Shown here: positions 33,590 through 41,997 of the stretch, piece after piece
How the letters are laid out: each line of letters opens with the position of its first letter
Position numbering within the stretch: position 1 is the first letter of the stretch
Assembly: GCF_002115825.1 (NCBI RefSeq)
Contig: NZ_JFJZ01000035.1
Location: 1-46,497, forward strand
Direction of reading: 5' to 3'
Origin: Thalassospira sp. MCCC 1A01428
GTDB taxonomy: Bacteria > Pseudomonadota > Alphaproteobacteria > Rhodospirillales > Thalassospiraceae
Length of the DNA stretch: 46,497 nucleotides
Notes under the pieces: model-generated
Databases searched by the model: none
Told to the model about the DNA's origin: nothing
What the model saw: the letters and a program-made list of their open reading frames with translations, nothing else
Translations under genes and position numbers: made by a program

Positions 33590-34482
33590 TATCCCTTTAC
33601 TGCGCCTGCGGCGATGCCCTGAACAAAGAACCTGCCGGACAGAAAATAAATCACCAGCGGCACAGCGGCCGTCAGGATGGTTGCAGCCATATTGACGTTG
33701 TATTCACGCACCCCGTACGAGGTCGTGACGATGTTATTTAGCTGCACCGTCATTGGCTGGTTGTCGCGCCCGCCAAAAACCAGGCCCAGCAAATAATCGT
33801 TCCAGATGCCCGTCGTTTGCAAAATCACGGCAACGGCCGTGATCGGCACAGCCATGGGCATCATGATGCGCAAAAAGATCTGCCAGAAACCGGCCCCGTC
33901 AATGCGCGCGGCCTTAAACAGTTCTTCGGGAAGCGAGGAAAAATAATTACGGAAAATCAGCGTGATAATTGGCATCCCGAAAATGCAATGCACCATCACG
34001 ATCCCGGCGAGCGAGCCGAAAATGCCAATTTCGCGCTGAAACACAATCAGCGGGTAAATCACCGCCTGAAACGGAACGAAAGCCCCCATGACCAGAATAC
34101 CAAACAGCACATTCGCCCCGCGATAGCGCCAGAATGACAGGGCATAACCGTTAACCGCGCCCAGCAAGACCGAAATCAAAACACTGACGACGGTGATTTG
34201 CACGGAATTGACAAAACCGGGGCTGATCCCCGCACAGGTCACACCGGTGCAGGCCGTGCTCCAGGCTTTAATCCAGGCATCAAAGGTTATATCCGCTGGC
34301 AATGAAAACAACCGCCCCAACCGCACTTCCTCCAGCGGCTTCAAGGATGTAACGATCATGACATATAGTGGCGTGAGGAAAAAAGTCGCTGAAATCACCA
34401 GCAATCCGTAAAGGCCATAACGCGCCGGTGACATTTTTTTGGGTTTTCTGCCGCGCGCCACAGCAGGGTTTGTCTGTGTCAT
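33589..34482 (-). CDS. Sugar ABC transporter permease (MalG/AraQ type)
   Basis: The 297-residue inner-membrane protein has six hydrophobic helices and the EAA-type coupling motif ELFKAARIDGAGFWQIFLRIMMPM. It also has the typical second-permease start LVISATFFLTPLYVMIVTSLKP and ends FFVQGIAAGAVKG. AGGAGAGGG sits ahead of ATG 34482; the longer frame runs into the other permease gene. Gap to the upstream permease is 11 bp. It works with the gene at 34494 and the ATPase at 32498. Confidence 0.93.
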   Translation of the reverse strand: MTQTNPAVARGRKPKKMSPARYGLYGLLVISATFFLTPLYVMIVTSLKPLEEVRLGRLFSLPADITFDAWIKAWSTACTGVTCAGISPGFVNSVQITVVSVLISVLLGAVNGYALSFWRYRGANVLFGILVMGAFVPFQAVIYPLIVFQREIGIFGSLAGIVMVHCIFGMPIITLIFRNYFSSLPEELFKAARIDGAGFWQIFLRIMMPMAVPITAVAVILQTTGIWNDYLLGLVFGGRDNQPMTVQLNNIVTTSYGVREYNVNMAATILTAAVPLVIYFLSGRFFVQGIAAGAVKG

Positions 34483-34493
34483 AATTCCCTCTC

Positions 34494-35378
34494 CTAGGCA
34501 CGCACGCGGCGCACATATTCGTTGTAAACCCACGGGCCAACCAGCAGCAGCACGGGCAACAGCATCATGGTTGCCGCCGCCATCGCGATGGCGACATTGC
34601 CGCGTTCGGTAAAGTGATCGATCACGAATTTGGCAGGAACTTCTGTTGCAATGCCCGGTCCACCGCCCGTTTGCGCAACAACCAGGTCATAAACCCGCAC
34701 CACGCTGATCGACAGCAACACAACCGATGTCACAATGACCGGACGGATCATGGGGATAATGATAAAAATATAGGTCCGCCACAGCGGGATACCGTCGACA
34801 CGGGCGGCTTTCCAAATTTCGCGGTCAACACCGCGCAAACCCGCCAGCATCAGGCACATAATCAGGCCGGTTCCCTGCCAGACAGCGGCGATGACGACCC
34901 CGTAGATGGCATATGTTGTGCTGGTGAGCGGGGCAAAGCTGAAACTTTCCCAGCCCATGTTGCGCACCACATTTTGAATGCCCAGCGCCGGGTCCATCAT
35001 CCATTGCCAGATCAAACCGGTCACAACAAAGGACAGCGCATAAGGATAAAGAAAAGTGGTGCGAAAAACGCCTTCCATACGAATGTTGCGGTCCAGCATC
35101 ACAGCCAGCAAAAAGCCCAGTAACAAACAAAACCCGACAAACAGAAGCCCAAAAATCAAAAGATTGGAAACCGATACCGTCCAGCGATCTGTCGTCCACA
35201 GGCGGACATATTGGTCAAAGCCGATAAAATCGAATTTCGGAAAATAGCGCGAGCGCGTAAAAGACAGCGCAATCGAATACACAACGCAAAGAACAAAAAC
35301 ACCAATCGCTGTTACCAGCATCGGTACACTGGCGATCTTTGCAGACAAGTTGGACCACATCCGGGTTTTGCGTTTCAT
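34494..35378 (-). CDS. Sugar ABC transporter permease (MalF/UgpA type)
   Basis: The 294-residue inner-membrane protein has an N-terminal helix, then YSIALSFTRSRYFPKFDFIGFDQY, the FRTTFLYPYALSFVVTGLIWQWM region, and the coupling motif EIWKAARVDGIPLWRTYIFIIIPM. Start at 35378 (MKRKTRMW) follows a GGAG-containing leader; the open frame continues upstream through a hairpin and was not used. It is the first permease gene after the binding protein gene. Confidence 0.93.
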   Translation of the reverse strand: MKRKTRMWSNLSAKIASVPMLVTAIGVFVLCVVYSIALSFTRSRYFPKFDFIGFDQYVRLWTTDRWTVSVSNLLIFGLLFVGFCLLLGFLLAVMLDRNIRMEGVFRTTFLYPYALSFVVTGLIWQWMMDPALGIQNVVRNMGWESFSFAPLTSTTYAIYGVVIAAVWQGTGLIMCLMLAGLRGVDREIWKAARVDGIPLWRTYIFIIIPMIRPVIVTSVVLLSISVVRVYDLVVAQTGGGPGIATEVPAKFVIDHFTERGNVAIAMAAATMMLLPVLLLVGPWVYNEYVRRVRA

Positions 35379-35415
35379 GGCAAATCCTGATCTCCAAAAC
35401 CATAATGTCAGATGA

Positions 35416-35457
35416 AAAGTGTGGCCTGGCGGTTCAGTACCGTTCAAACCACACTTT
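35416..35457 (-). promoter_or_regulatory. Intercistronic hairpin between binding-protein and permease genes
   Basis: AAAGTGTGG (35416-35424) and CCACACTTT (35449-35457) form a perfect 9-bp stem, with further pairing possible inside the loop. It lies 8 bp past the binding-protein stop and has no T tract. Such structures in other importers keep the binding-protein message more abundant than the permease message. Confidence 0.55.
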
Positions 35458-35464
35458 GATGCGC

Positions 35465-36706
35465 TTAGCTGCCGTCCTGTAAGATAGCGGCAAACTGGTC
35501 CTGCACATCTGCCACCGTCATGGAGGGTGTATTCCAGAACTGACTAACCAGATCCTGGATGCGTCCATCGGTGTCCGATGACAGAATGGCATTTTTGGGA
35601 AGGGCGATGTTTTCATCGTCGTTCAACAATGCCAGCCCTTTTTGCATGCAGGGATCGGCCGATGCCATATTCACATCGCCGCGCACCGGGGAAGATCCCT
35701 TAGCTGTATTGAATTTCACCTGCACATCCGGGCTTAGTAACATCGATGCCAGACGAAGCTGGGCGGCCTCAACTTCCGGGTCATCCTGTTTGGGGAAAAT
35801 AAAAATATCCCCGCCAGTCGTCAGTACCGGATGCCTGGAGGGACCAGGTACGCACCCATAATCAACCTCGGCTTTTTTGCCTGCCAGCACAAATTCGCCG
35901 CGCGCCCAATCGCCCATTGCCTGAACCGCAGCCTTGCCGTTGATCACAAGGCTTGTCGTATCATTCCAGTTCCGCCCGGCCGATCCTTCATCTGTCAGAT
36001 CCCGCAATTTGCCATAGGTCTCAAAAACCTTGGCAACTTCGGGGCTTTTGGCGGCATCTTCATCGCGATCAACGTAAACCTTGTTCCAAAGTTCCTTGCC
36101 GCCAACCCCCATGAAAACATCGTCAAAGGTCAGGTCTTCCTGCCATCCCTGCCCGCCGACGGCCAGCGGGATATAACCGGCATCACGTATTTTCCCGGCC
36201 TGATCGATAACATCCTGCCAGCTTTGGGGTTCTTCCAGCCCAACTTCCTTGTAAATGGCCTTGTTGGTCCACAACCATTGGTCCGAATGAATATTGACCG
36301 GTACACAATAAATTTTCCCGTCAATTTCACAGGGATCCAAAATGCTTTTCGGGCGCACGACATCACGCCATTTTTCTTTTTTGGCAAGGTCCGATAAATC
36401 CAGCAACAAATCGGCCTCGGCCAATTCCTCGAACTGGCGGGAATTATTAAATTGTGCCGCTTGCGGAGCATCGCCCCCTAAAATGCGTTGCATGACAACC
36501 GCGCGGGCCTGTTCCCCGCCGGCAATGGCCGAATCCCGCCAGCTATCCTGGCCGTTGGCGTCAAATTCCTTTGCCAGCAACGAAACAGCCGCCTGTTCGC
36601 CACCCGATGTCCACCAGTGAATCACTTCCAGTTCGGCAGCCTGGGCCGAAAATGCCGTCGAACACATCAGCGCAGACGCAAAAAGTGCAATTCTTGACGT
36701 TTTCAT
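35465..36706 (-). CDS. Sugar ABC transporter substrate-binding protein
   Basis: The 413-residue periplasmic protein has a signal peptide (about 1-23, ending FSAQA), then LEVIHWWTSGGEQAAVSLLAKEF, a start shared with glucose/mannose- and alpha-glucoside-type binding proteins of family 1. GDAPQAAQFNNSRQFEELAE and HSDQWLWTNKAIYKEVGLEEPQSW are further matches to that group, with aromatic residues suited to stacking on a sugar. GGAGG precedes the start. It is the first gene of the operon and lies behind two LacI-type operators. The sugar is unknown. Confidence 0.92.
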   Translation of the reverse strand: MKTSRIALFASALMCSTAFSAQAAELEVIHWWTSGGEQAAVSLLAKEFDANGQDSWRDSAIAGGEQARAVVMQRILGGDAPQAAQFNNSRQFEELAEADLLLDLSDLAKKEKWRDVVRPKSILDPCEIDGKIYCVPVNIHSDQWLWTNKAIYKEVGLEEPQSWQDVIDQAGKIRDAGYIPLAVGGQGWQEDLTFDDVFMGVGGKELWNKVYVDRDEDAAKSPEVAKVFETYGKLRDLTDEGSAGRNWNDTTSLVINGKAAVQAMGDWARGEFVLAGKKAEVDYGCVPGPSRHPVLTTGGDIFIFPKQDDPEVEAAQLRLASMLLSPDVQVKFNTAKGSSPVRGDVNMASADPCMQKGLALLNDDENIALPKNAILSSDTDGRIQDLVSQFWNTPSMTVADVQDQFAAILQDGS

Positions 36707-36766
36707 TTTTTCCTCCCGATGACGGAATTGCCAGCCTGTAGGACGCGGAACAATTCCATTTATTTT

Positions 36767-36780
36767 TGTAATCGATTACA
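36767..36780. promoter_or_regulatory. LacI-family operator O1
   Basis: The perfect 14-bp palindrome TGTAATCGATTACA, with the central CG of LacI/GalR operators, lies 61 bp upstream of the binding-protein start. Confidence 0.8.
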
Positions 36781-36808
36781 TTATTGATATTAGCTCATCC
36801 GGCGTTTA

Positions 36809-36822
36809 TGTAATCGATTACA
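36809..36822. promoter_or_regulatory. LacI-family operator O2
   Basis: A second identical TGTAATCGATTACA sits 42 bp from the first, centre to centre, which is close to four helical turns. Both lie between the operon and the divergent LacI gene. TTGACG (36829-36834) just beyond may be the -35 of the regulator gene. Confidence 0.82.
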
Positions 36823-36903
36823 CAATCGTTGACGCGATTGCATTGGACTGTCAAGATTTTTTCAACTTAAAGACGATGAATTTCGGGGGGAACACAGGGC
36901 AAG

Positions 36904-37941
36904 ATGAAAGCCAAGAAGGGAAATCTTCCCCGAATTCAAGATGTTGCCAAAATGGCAAATGTCTCGACTGCAACCGTTAGCAGGGCGCTGTCCTTTCCTG
37001 ACAGGGTATCGGAAAAAACACGCGATGCCGTTCTGCAAGCCATTGAAAAATCGGGATACACCATCAACCAAAGCGCACGAAACCTGCGCCGGGGCGGCAC
37101 TGGCACCATTCTTGTGTTGCTTCCGAATCTGGCAAACAGCTTTTTTTCGCGGGTGTTAAAGGGGATTGAAACCATCGCCTCAAAAGAAGGTTTCAGCATT
37201 CTGATCGCTGATTCCCAGTTTCCCCCGATTGATGAAGCAGCGTTTGGCAACCTGTTCAACATCAGCCGCATTGACGGGGCCATCGTTCTGGATGGCAATA
37301 TTCCGCAATCGTTCTTTGATCGCCAAAACGGCCGAAAACCGGCCATGGTCTTTGCCTGCGAATGGATACCCGGCAGCAAAACAGCTGCTTTTCACATCGA
37401 CAACATCGCCGGGGCAATGATGGCAACAGATCACCTGGTGGCACTGGGGCACCGCAAAATCGGCCATGTGGCAGGGCCGCCAAATAATGTGCTGTCCCGT
37501 GACCGCGTAACCGGCTTTTTGCAGTCCTTGCAAAAGCATGGTCTGGGCTGCCCCGATGACTGGAAAATACAAGGGGATTTCACCATTGAAAGCGGCGTGC
37601 AAGCAGCACAGCACTGGCTTTCGCTTAACCAGGAGGAACGCCCGACGGCCCTGTTCTGCGCCAGTGATGAAATGGCCTTCGGACTGATTTCTGAATTAAA
37701 CCAAAACGGTATAAAGGTGCCCCAAGACCTGTCGATTGTCGGGTTTGATGACGTGGAGTTTGCCGCCCACAGTATCCCTGCACTTAGCACAATTCACCAG
37801 CCACGCCGCCGCATTGGCGAGGCCGCGGCCCGTGCCCTGATCCACAAAATTCGTGATGCCGATGCCCCGCCCCTGCCCGAAATGGCGTTTGAACTGGAAC
37901 TTATATCTCGTGGCAGTACCGCCCCCTTCAGCAACCGCTAG
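36904..37941 (+). CDS. LacI-family transcriptional regulator
   Basis: The 345-residue repressor has the LacI helix-turn-helix (about 11-30, IQDVAKMANVSTATVSRALS), the hinge helix region near 55-62 (INQSARNLRRGGTG), and a periplasmic-binding-protein-like ligand domain with ILVLLPNLANSFFSRVLKGIE, the HRKIGHVAGPPN segment and LSIVGFDDVEFA. It is divergent from the sugar ABC operon, and the two TGTAATCGATTACA sites in the shared gap are its likely operators. This makes it the local sugar sensor. The gene ends 15 bp before the stop of the convergent VOC gene. Confidence 0.93.
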   Translation: MKAKKGNLPRIQDVAKMANVSTATVSRALSFPDRVSEKTRDAVLQAIEKSGYTINQSARNLRRGGTGTILVLLPNLANSFFSRVLKGIETIASKEGFSILIADSQFPPIDEAAFGNLFNISRIDGAIVLDGNIPQSFFDRQNGRKPAMVFACEWIPGSKTAAFHIDNIAGAMMATDHLVALGHRKIGHVAGPPNNVLSRDRVTGFLQSLQKHGLGCPDDWKIQGDFTIESGVQAAQHWLSLNQEERPTALFCASDEMAFGLISELNQNGIKVPQDLSIVGFDDVEFAAHSIPALSTIHQPRRRIGEAAARALIHKIRDADAPPLPEMAFELELISRGSTAPFSNR

Positions 37942-37956
37942 GGGATGACACCCCCG

Positions 37957-38442
37957 TCATACACGGATACTGCGCCATTCATCATAAACGGCACGGGCAT
38001 CAATTTCGCTATCGCTGCGGGGATGCCGGGTTTCAGCGGCAAAAATTTCAAAACGAATCCCGTTGGGATCGCGAAAATACAACCGGCGCGACGTACCGTC
38101 GTCTTCGTTATGGTAAACCACTTTTTGCGCGAATAAATGGTTCTGCCAGGCAATAACATCGCGCGGCACATCACACCGCAACCCGATATGAAAAACATCA
38201 TCGGGCATGTCAGGATCATCGGCATAGGGGCCCAAATCAGCAGGCCAGTCAAAAAATGAAATTTGCGTGCCATCTGGCAAGGCAAAGGTTATTCGCAAAT
38301 AATCGCTTTTCCATGCCGGACTATAGCCACTTTCGGCATGAACCAGCTTCGCTTTTAATACCCGCGAATAAAAGTCATCCGTCGCGGCAAGATCGCGGGT
38401 GGGAAAAGCCATGTGATCGACGCTAAACACTGCGGGTGGCAT
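37957..38442 (-). CDS. VOC-family (glyoxalase/dioxygenase superfamily) protein
   Basis: The 161-residue protein folds as paired beta-alpha-beta-beta-beta modules: VDHMAFPTRDLAATDDFYSRVL at the start, DDVFHIGLRCDVPRDVIAWQNHL in the middle and LYFRDPNGIRFEIFA at the end. His10, a central histidine and the late glutamate (FEIF) are the usual three metal ligands. AAGGAGG lies ahead of ATG 38442. Substrate is unknown; glyoxalase, fosfomycin-resistance-like and dioxygenase roles share these features. Convergent with the LacI gene with a 15-bp gap and no visible terminator between them. Confidence 0.85.
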   Translation of the reverse strand: MPPAVFSVDHMAFPTRDLAATDDFYSRVLKAKLVHAESGYSPAWKSDYLRITFALPDGTQISFFDWPADLGPYADDPDMPDDVFHIGLRCDVPRDVIAWQNHLFAQKVVYHNEDDGTSRRLYFRDPNGIRFEIFAAETRHPRSDSEIDARAVYDEWRSIRV

Positions 38443-38606
38443 ATGTGCCTCCTTGCCTTGGTTACACCATCAGATCAAAACCGGGATTATCCCGTTTATG
38501 TACTTATGCCCTGCTATTAGGGCATAATTTTGAACCTGTTATTTCATATCGGTTTAAATTTATGGCCTCACAAGCCCCCGAATAAAACGAATAAGGCCAC
38601 CGGCGC

Positions 38607-38645
38607 AAAAGGGGATACCCCCATGCTGGCAGTATCCCCTTTTTT
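38607..38645. terminator. Bidirectional intrinsic terminator
   Basis: A perfect 12-bp stem (AAAAGGGGATAC / GTATCCCCTTTT) with a 13-nt loop lies 29 bp past the stop of the monoheme-protein gene. Most of the surrounding 230-bp gap shows nothing else. Confidence 0.85.
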
Positions 38646-38673
38646 CTAAACATCGTGCATTATACCCGGGGCA

Positions 38674-40167
38674 TTATGGCTTGCCCGCCCCGCCAAGCGG
38701 GATGATATTGAAATAGATGTGGCTTAAATTATCCTCGCCAAAGCTGGCATCGGGTGCCGGTTTGCTGCCGCCATTGTGGCACAGAAAACAACTGCCATTA
38801 CCAGCCCCCTGAAAATACGTTTCCATCGTGCTGTTGCTCAAACGGACAGACCCAACTTCTTCGGGGTTCGTGATCGTCACAGTACCGTTCGGGTCAAGTT
38901 CGGACATTTGCGGAATAACCCCGCCTTTCGTCCAGACGGCCCCGGCCTGAACATAATTGGCCCGGATATCACCCGCGGCCAATGCCGAAATGACGTTGTT
39001 ATTGGTGGAAATGATGTTGGTATTTTCTTCGGCCGATGCGGCATCATCCCCGGCATTGCCCCACGGGTTTGTTCGCACCACTGCGGTTGGCCCGATCGGC
39101 AGGCCATTGGTCGATACGATATTTCCACTGCCATTAACGTGCGCATTTTCCTGGTTATAGGATGCGGCCGTCGCAGTTGAATTGTAAAAGGAGTATCCGG
39201 TTGAGGCTGGATCAAAGGGAACTTTCACCGCCCCGTTCCGGTCGTAATAATACGTCCCGTTGGGTGAATTGTTCTGGTGTTCAAACGTCGCCCATATCAT
39301 TTCCGGGTGCCCCTGAACCGAACCGACAACATGCATCCCTACCAGGGCAAGGGTCTTTAGCTCGTTTCCGGCCAATGTCCATTGTGAAGGGCTGGTACGG
39401 TCATATTTCGGTACTGCGGCCTGTACCTGAATATAGTTTTCAGGATCAGTTAACGTTGCGGCATCAATCCAGGATGTTTTTAATTCAATCGTCAGGGCGT
39501 CGCCGTCGGCCAGTTTTTTCGTGGCGTAATCGTCAATTTCCTCAAGGTCTGCTGCCGTCGTGGGAAACTGGTCCTGGGCAATTTTCCCGGCTTTTTGACC
39601 GGTTAAAAACTCGGCATACACATTATTGGCATGGATACCGTAATAAACCAGCGATCCGGCCTGCGAAATCAGCACACCACCCCCGCCGGCCTGCCCGGTT
39701 TCGCCAATTCGGGTTGGCAGGCTGTCATCGGTTTTGTTGATTCGAATGGCGAAATTATCCAGCGCCGATGTGTTGGGTAAAAATATGCGCTGGCCTGCGG
39801 CATTAGCCGGTGACACATCGTAAAAACCGGCCCCGTCAAAGACAAACGTGCTGGCAAGGGTGTTATTTTCGGTGGCCAGTTGTACGGGCGATGTCAGCCA
39901 CAAAAACATTTGCGCCGACCAGGCATAAAAGTCGCAATTGGTGTTATTGGTGGGAAAAGCCGTGCTATCAGCCGGCGACACCACACCATTGGCCGTAATT
40001 GCGCCACTGGCAAACCAGCCCGCAATGGTGGTTTTACTAATCGGGCAGGCATTTGCTGCATCTGGCGGCAACATGTTGCTGGCATGGGCGGCCCCGGACA
40101 CGCCCATCATCATTGCAGTGGCGGCCATCAATCGGCGCGCGCGCACTATTGTGATTGTTTTCATCAT
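38674..40167 (-). CDS. Large exported protein with C-terminal single heme-binding CXXCH motif, function unknown
   Basis: The 497-residue protein has a signal peptide (about 1-29, ending SGAAHA) and a single CFLCH at residues 460-464, the covalent c-type heme motif, placed near the C-terminus in NGSCFLCHNGGSKP. The upstream body has FYAWSAQMFLWLT, LALVGMHVVGSVQGHPEMIWATFEH and LSNSTMETYF, which I associate from memory with a widespread family of poorly characterised exported monoheme proteins. It is rich in Asn, Thr, Ala and Gly, which fits secretion. It is transcribed alone. No electron-transfer partner is seen nearby. The start could be either of the two leading Met codons (40167 or 40164). 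Confidence 0.75.
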   Translation of the reverse strand: MMKTITIVRARRLMAATAMMMGVSGAAHASNMLPPDAANACPISKTTIAGWFASGAITANGVVSPADSTAFPTNNTNCDFYAWSAQMFLWLTSPVQLATENNTLASTFVFDGAGFYDVSPANAAGQRIFLPNTSALDNFAIRINKTDDSLPTRIGETGQAGGGGVLISQAGSLVYYGIHANNVYAEFLTGQKAGKIAQDQFPTTAADLEEIDDYATKKLADGDALTIELKTSWIDAATLTDPENYIQVQAAVPKYDRTSPSQWTLAGNELKTLALVGMHVVGSVQGHPEMIWATFEHQNNSPNGTYYYDRNGAVKVPFDPASTGYSFYNSTATAASYNQENAHVNGSGNIVSTNGLPIGPTAVVRTNPWGNAGDDAASAEENTNIISTNNNVISALAAGDIRANYVQAGAVWTKGGVIPQMSELDPNGTVTITNPEEVGSVRLSNSTMETYFQGAGNGSCFLCHNGGSKPAPDASFGEDNLSHIYFNIIPLGGAGKP

Positions 40168-40412
40168 TTATCCCCATAAAAACTCTCTCACGTGCCGCCG
40201 GTTTTTATGGCGACTTATCAGATCAACCCCACATATTTCCCATCTGTAAACTATATCAAAAGAACAAAATTAAGAATACATAATCAATTAAAAGTAGAAT
40301 AAGGGAATGTGAAAACACTGTTGTTACAGGGGCTGGCGCAGATGCCCCGTAATGCCGCACCAAAGAAACCGTCATTGCAACGGCTCGCCACGACTCAATG
40401 CAACGGTGCTGT

Positions 40413-40976
40413 TTAGGGCAGTGATGTCAGCCGGGTTTCAATGCGGGTCATTGCCCGGTCAAAAACCTGAATATCATCAAGGGCCCGGGCAAGCACCAGC
40501 GCCCCCTGAATGGATAAAATGGCGTCTTCAGCCATATCGGATGCCAATTTGGCATTCTGCCCGGAACGCGCCAGTGCCGCCGCCAGCGACTGGTGCCAAA
40601 TGGCAAAATAATCGCGAATGGGGGCGGCAAACCGGTCGCGCACATGGTCAAGGGCGAAGGCCCCAATCAGGCACACCCGCCGCCCGGAATGAAAATAATC
40701 CCGCACAGAAACGCACATATCGCGCATCGCCTGTGCGGGGTCGTTATTTTCGCGCAGCGGGCGATACACCCGCTCTTCGAACCAGCCGTCAATTTCGCCC
40801 AGCACTTCGGTGGCCATCTGTTCTTTCCCACCGGGAAAAAAATGATAAAGGCTGCCTTTACCCAAACCGGTTTGTTTCCCGATCAGGGACAAGCTGGCCC
40901 CTTCAAACCCGTACTCGCGAAAAATCTCGGCGAGAACAGGCAGGACATCGGAGCGCTCTGCGACAATTTTCGGCAT
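40413..40976 (-). CDS. TetR/AcrR-family transcriptional regulator
   Basis: The 187-residue protein has the TetR DNA-binding domain (FREYGFEGASLSLIGKQTGLGKGSLYHFFPGGKEQM, about 18-52), followed by a helical ligand domain. The pattern resembles regulators with a C-terminal Trp-Phe-Glu-rich helix (EIDGWFEERVYRPL) and a conserved cysteine in RRVCLIGAFAL. The gene follows the NTF2-like gene by 14 bp on the same strand and is probably in one operon with it. An operator-like repeat lies upstream of that operon (41482-41530). Confidence 0.9.
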   Translation of the reverse strand: MPKIVAERSDVLPVLAEIFREYGFEGASLSLIGKQTGLGKGSLYHFFPGGKEQMATEVLGEIDGWFEERVYRPLRENNDPAQAMRDMCVSVRDYFHSGRRVCLIGAFALDHVRDRFAAPIRDYFAIWHQSLAAALARSGQNAKLASDMAEDAILSIQGALVLARALDDIQVFDRAMTRIETRLTSLP

Positions 40977-40990
40977 CGTATTACAGTATC

Positions 40991-41464
40991 CTATAATCCC
41001 AGTTCAGACAGGCTGGCATGGTCGGCGGGGCGTGGCCCGGATCGATCCCAGAAGAATTTACGGTCTTCTTCCTTTATCGGCATATCATTAATACAGGCAT
41101 AGCGACGCTGCATCTGGCCATTTTCGGCAAATTCCCAGTTTTCATTGCCATAGGCACGATACCAGTTCCCGGCATCATCGCGGTATTCATAGGCAAAGCG
41201 TACCGCAATACGGTTGGCGTCATGGGCCCACAATTCCTTGATCAGGCGATATTCCAGTTCCCGGTTCCACTTGCGGGTCAGAAACGCAATGATTTCGTCG
41301 CGCCCCCTGGCAAATTCGGCCCGGTTTCGCCATTCGCTATCAACGGTATACGCAAGCGATACCCGCTTTGGGTCGCGGCTGTTCCAGCCATCTTCGGCAA
41401 GGCGTACTTTTTGAATGGCGGTTTCGCGGGTAAAGGGCGGCAAAGGCTGGCGTAATTCAGACAT
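40991..41464 (-). CDS. NTF2-like protein, DUF1348 family
   Basis: The 157-residue protein matches the DUF1348 nuclear-transport-factor-2-like family very closely by eye: [65 protein letters not shown], and [26 protein letters not shown]. The fold makes a deep pocket that often holds a small hydrophobic ligand, but the role is unknown. GGAAT precedes ATG 41464. It is followed by the TetR gene, so it is likely to be the regulator's target. Confidence 0.9.
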   Translation of the reverse strand: MSELRQPLPPFTRETAIQKVRLAEDGWNSRDPKRVSLAYTVDSEWRNRAEFARGRDEIIAFLTRKWNRELEYRLIKELWAHDANRIAVRFAYEYRDDAGNWYRAYGNENWEFAENGQMQRRYACINDMPIKEEDRKFFWDRSGPRPADHASLSELGL

Positions 41465-41481
41465 GGTGTATTCCTTTTTCA

Positions 41482-41530
41482 ATTTTATTGTACCGATCAG
41501 TAAAGTGTTATCCATTTGGTACAATAAAAT
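41482..41530. promoter_or_regulatory. TetR-type operator region
   Basis: ATTTTATTGTACC (41482-41494) and GGTACAATAAAAT (41518-41530) form a perfect 13-bp inverted repeat with a 23-nt spacer. Nested at its left edge is the near-palindrome TACCGATCAGTA (41491-41502). It lies 18 bp upstream of the NTF2-like/TetR operon and would overlap its promoter, as expected for autoregulation. Confidence 0.6.
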
Positions 41531-41997
41531 TTGAACACCGTCAATCGGGCCGTATTTTTCCGTGCATCACAGTCCCGTGATCCCTTTCGCGATAGGGGCG
41601 TTTGTCTTTTTACCGGAAACAAACCTGTCTTTTCCCGCGGGGCACCGAAGTTTCATCAAACCGAAACCTGTTATTTTTCACCCCTGATACCTACATGGAA
41701 TCAATCGATTAACGGGATGTCGCGCAGACTGTCACGATCCGGGCATGTTTAACCGGCATTGTCATATGCGTTCACAACGTGGTCATAGTGTTGACCACCA
41801 CGCGCCCCGCTGCTATTGGGTCGCGGCGCCTACGCCCCTGGCAAAAAGTGCCCGCGTATTGACGGTGTTATATCCGTTGGCGCAAACCGGGACAGAACAC
41901 CAAAGCTGAGTGGGAACGTTTGCCGGTCGACGGACGTTTTCCATAGTGTATTTTCGGTCCCTGAAAACAGGGCCTTCGGTCAAGGAACGAGAAGACG
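41531..41997. other. Intergenic region with long leader of nspC
   Basis: No gene is supported; open frames here lack ribosome-binding sites and conserved features. GTGGTCA/TGACCAC (41779-41785 and 41792-41798) form a 7-bp inverted repeat with a 6-nt loop. TTGCCG (41920-41925) and TAGTGT (41944-41949), 18 bp apart, could be an nspC promoter. A small CCCTG-AAAA-CAGGG hairpin follows just ahead of the start. Confidence 0.4.
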
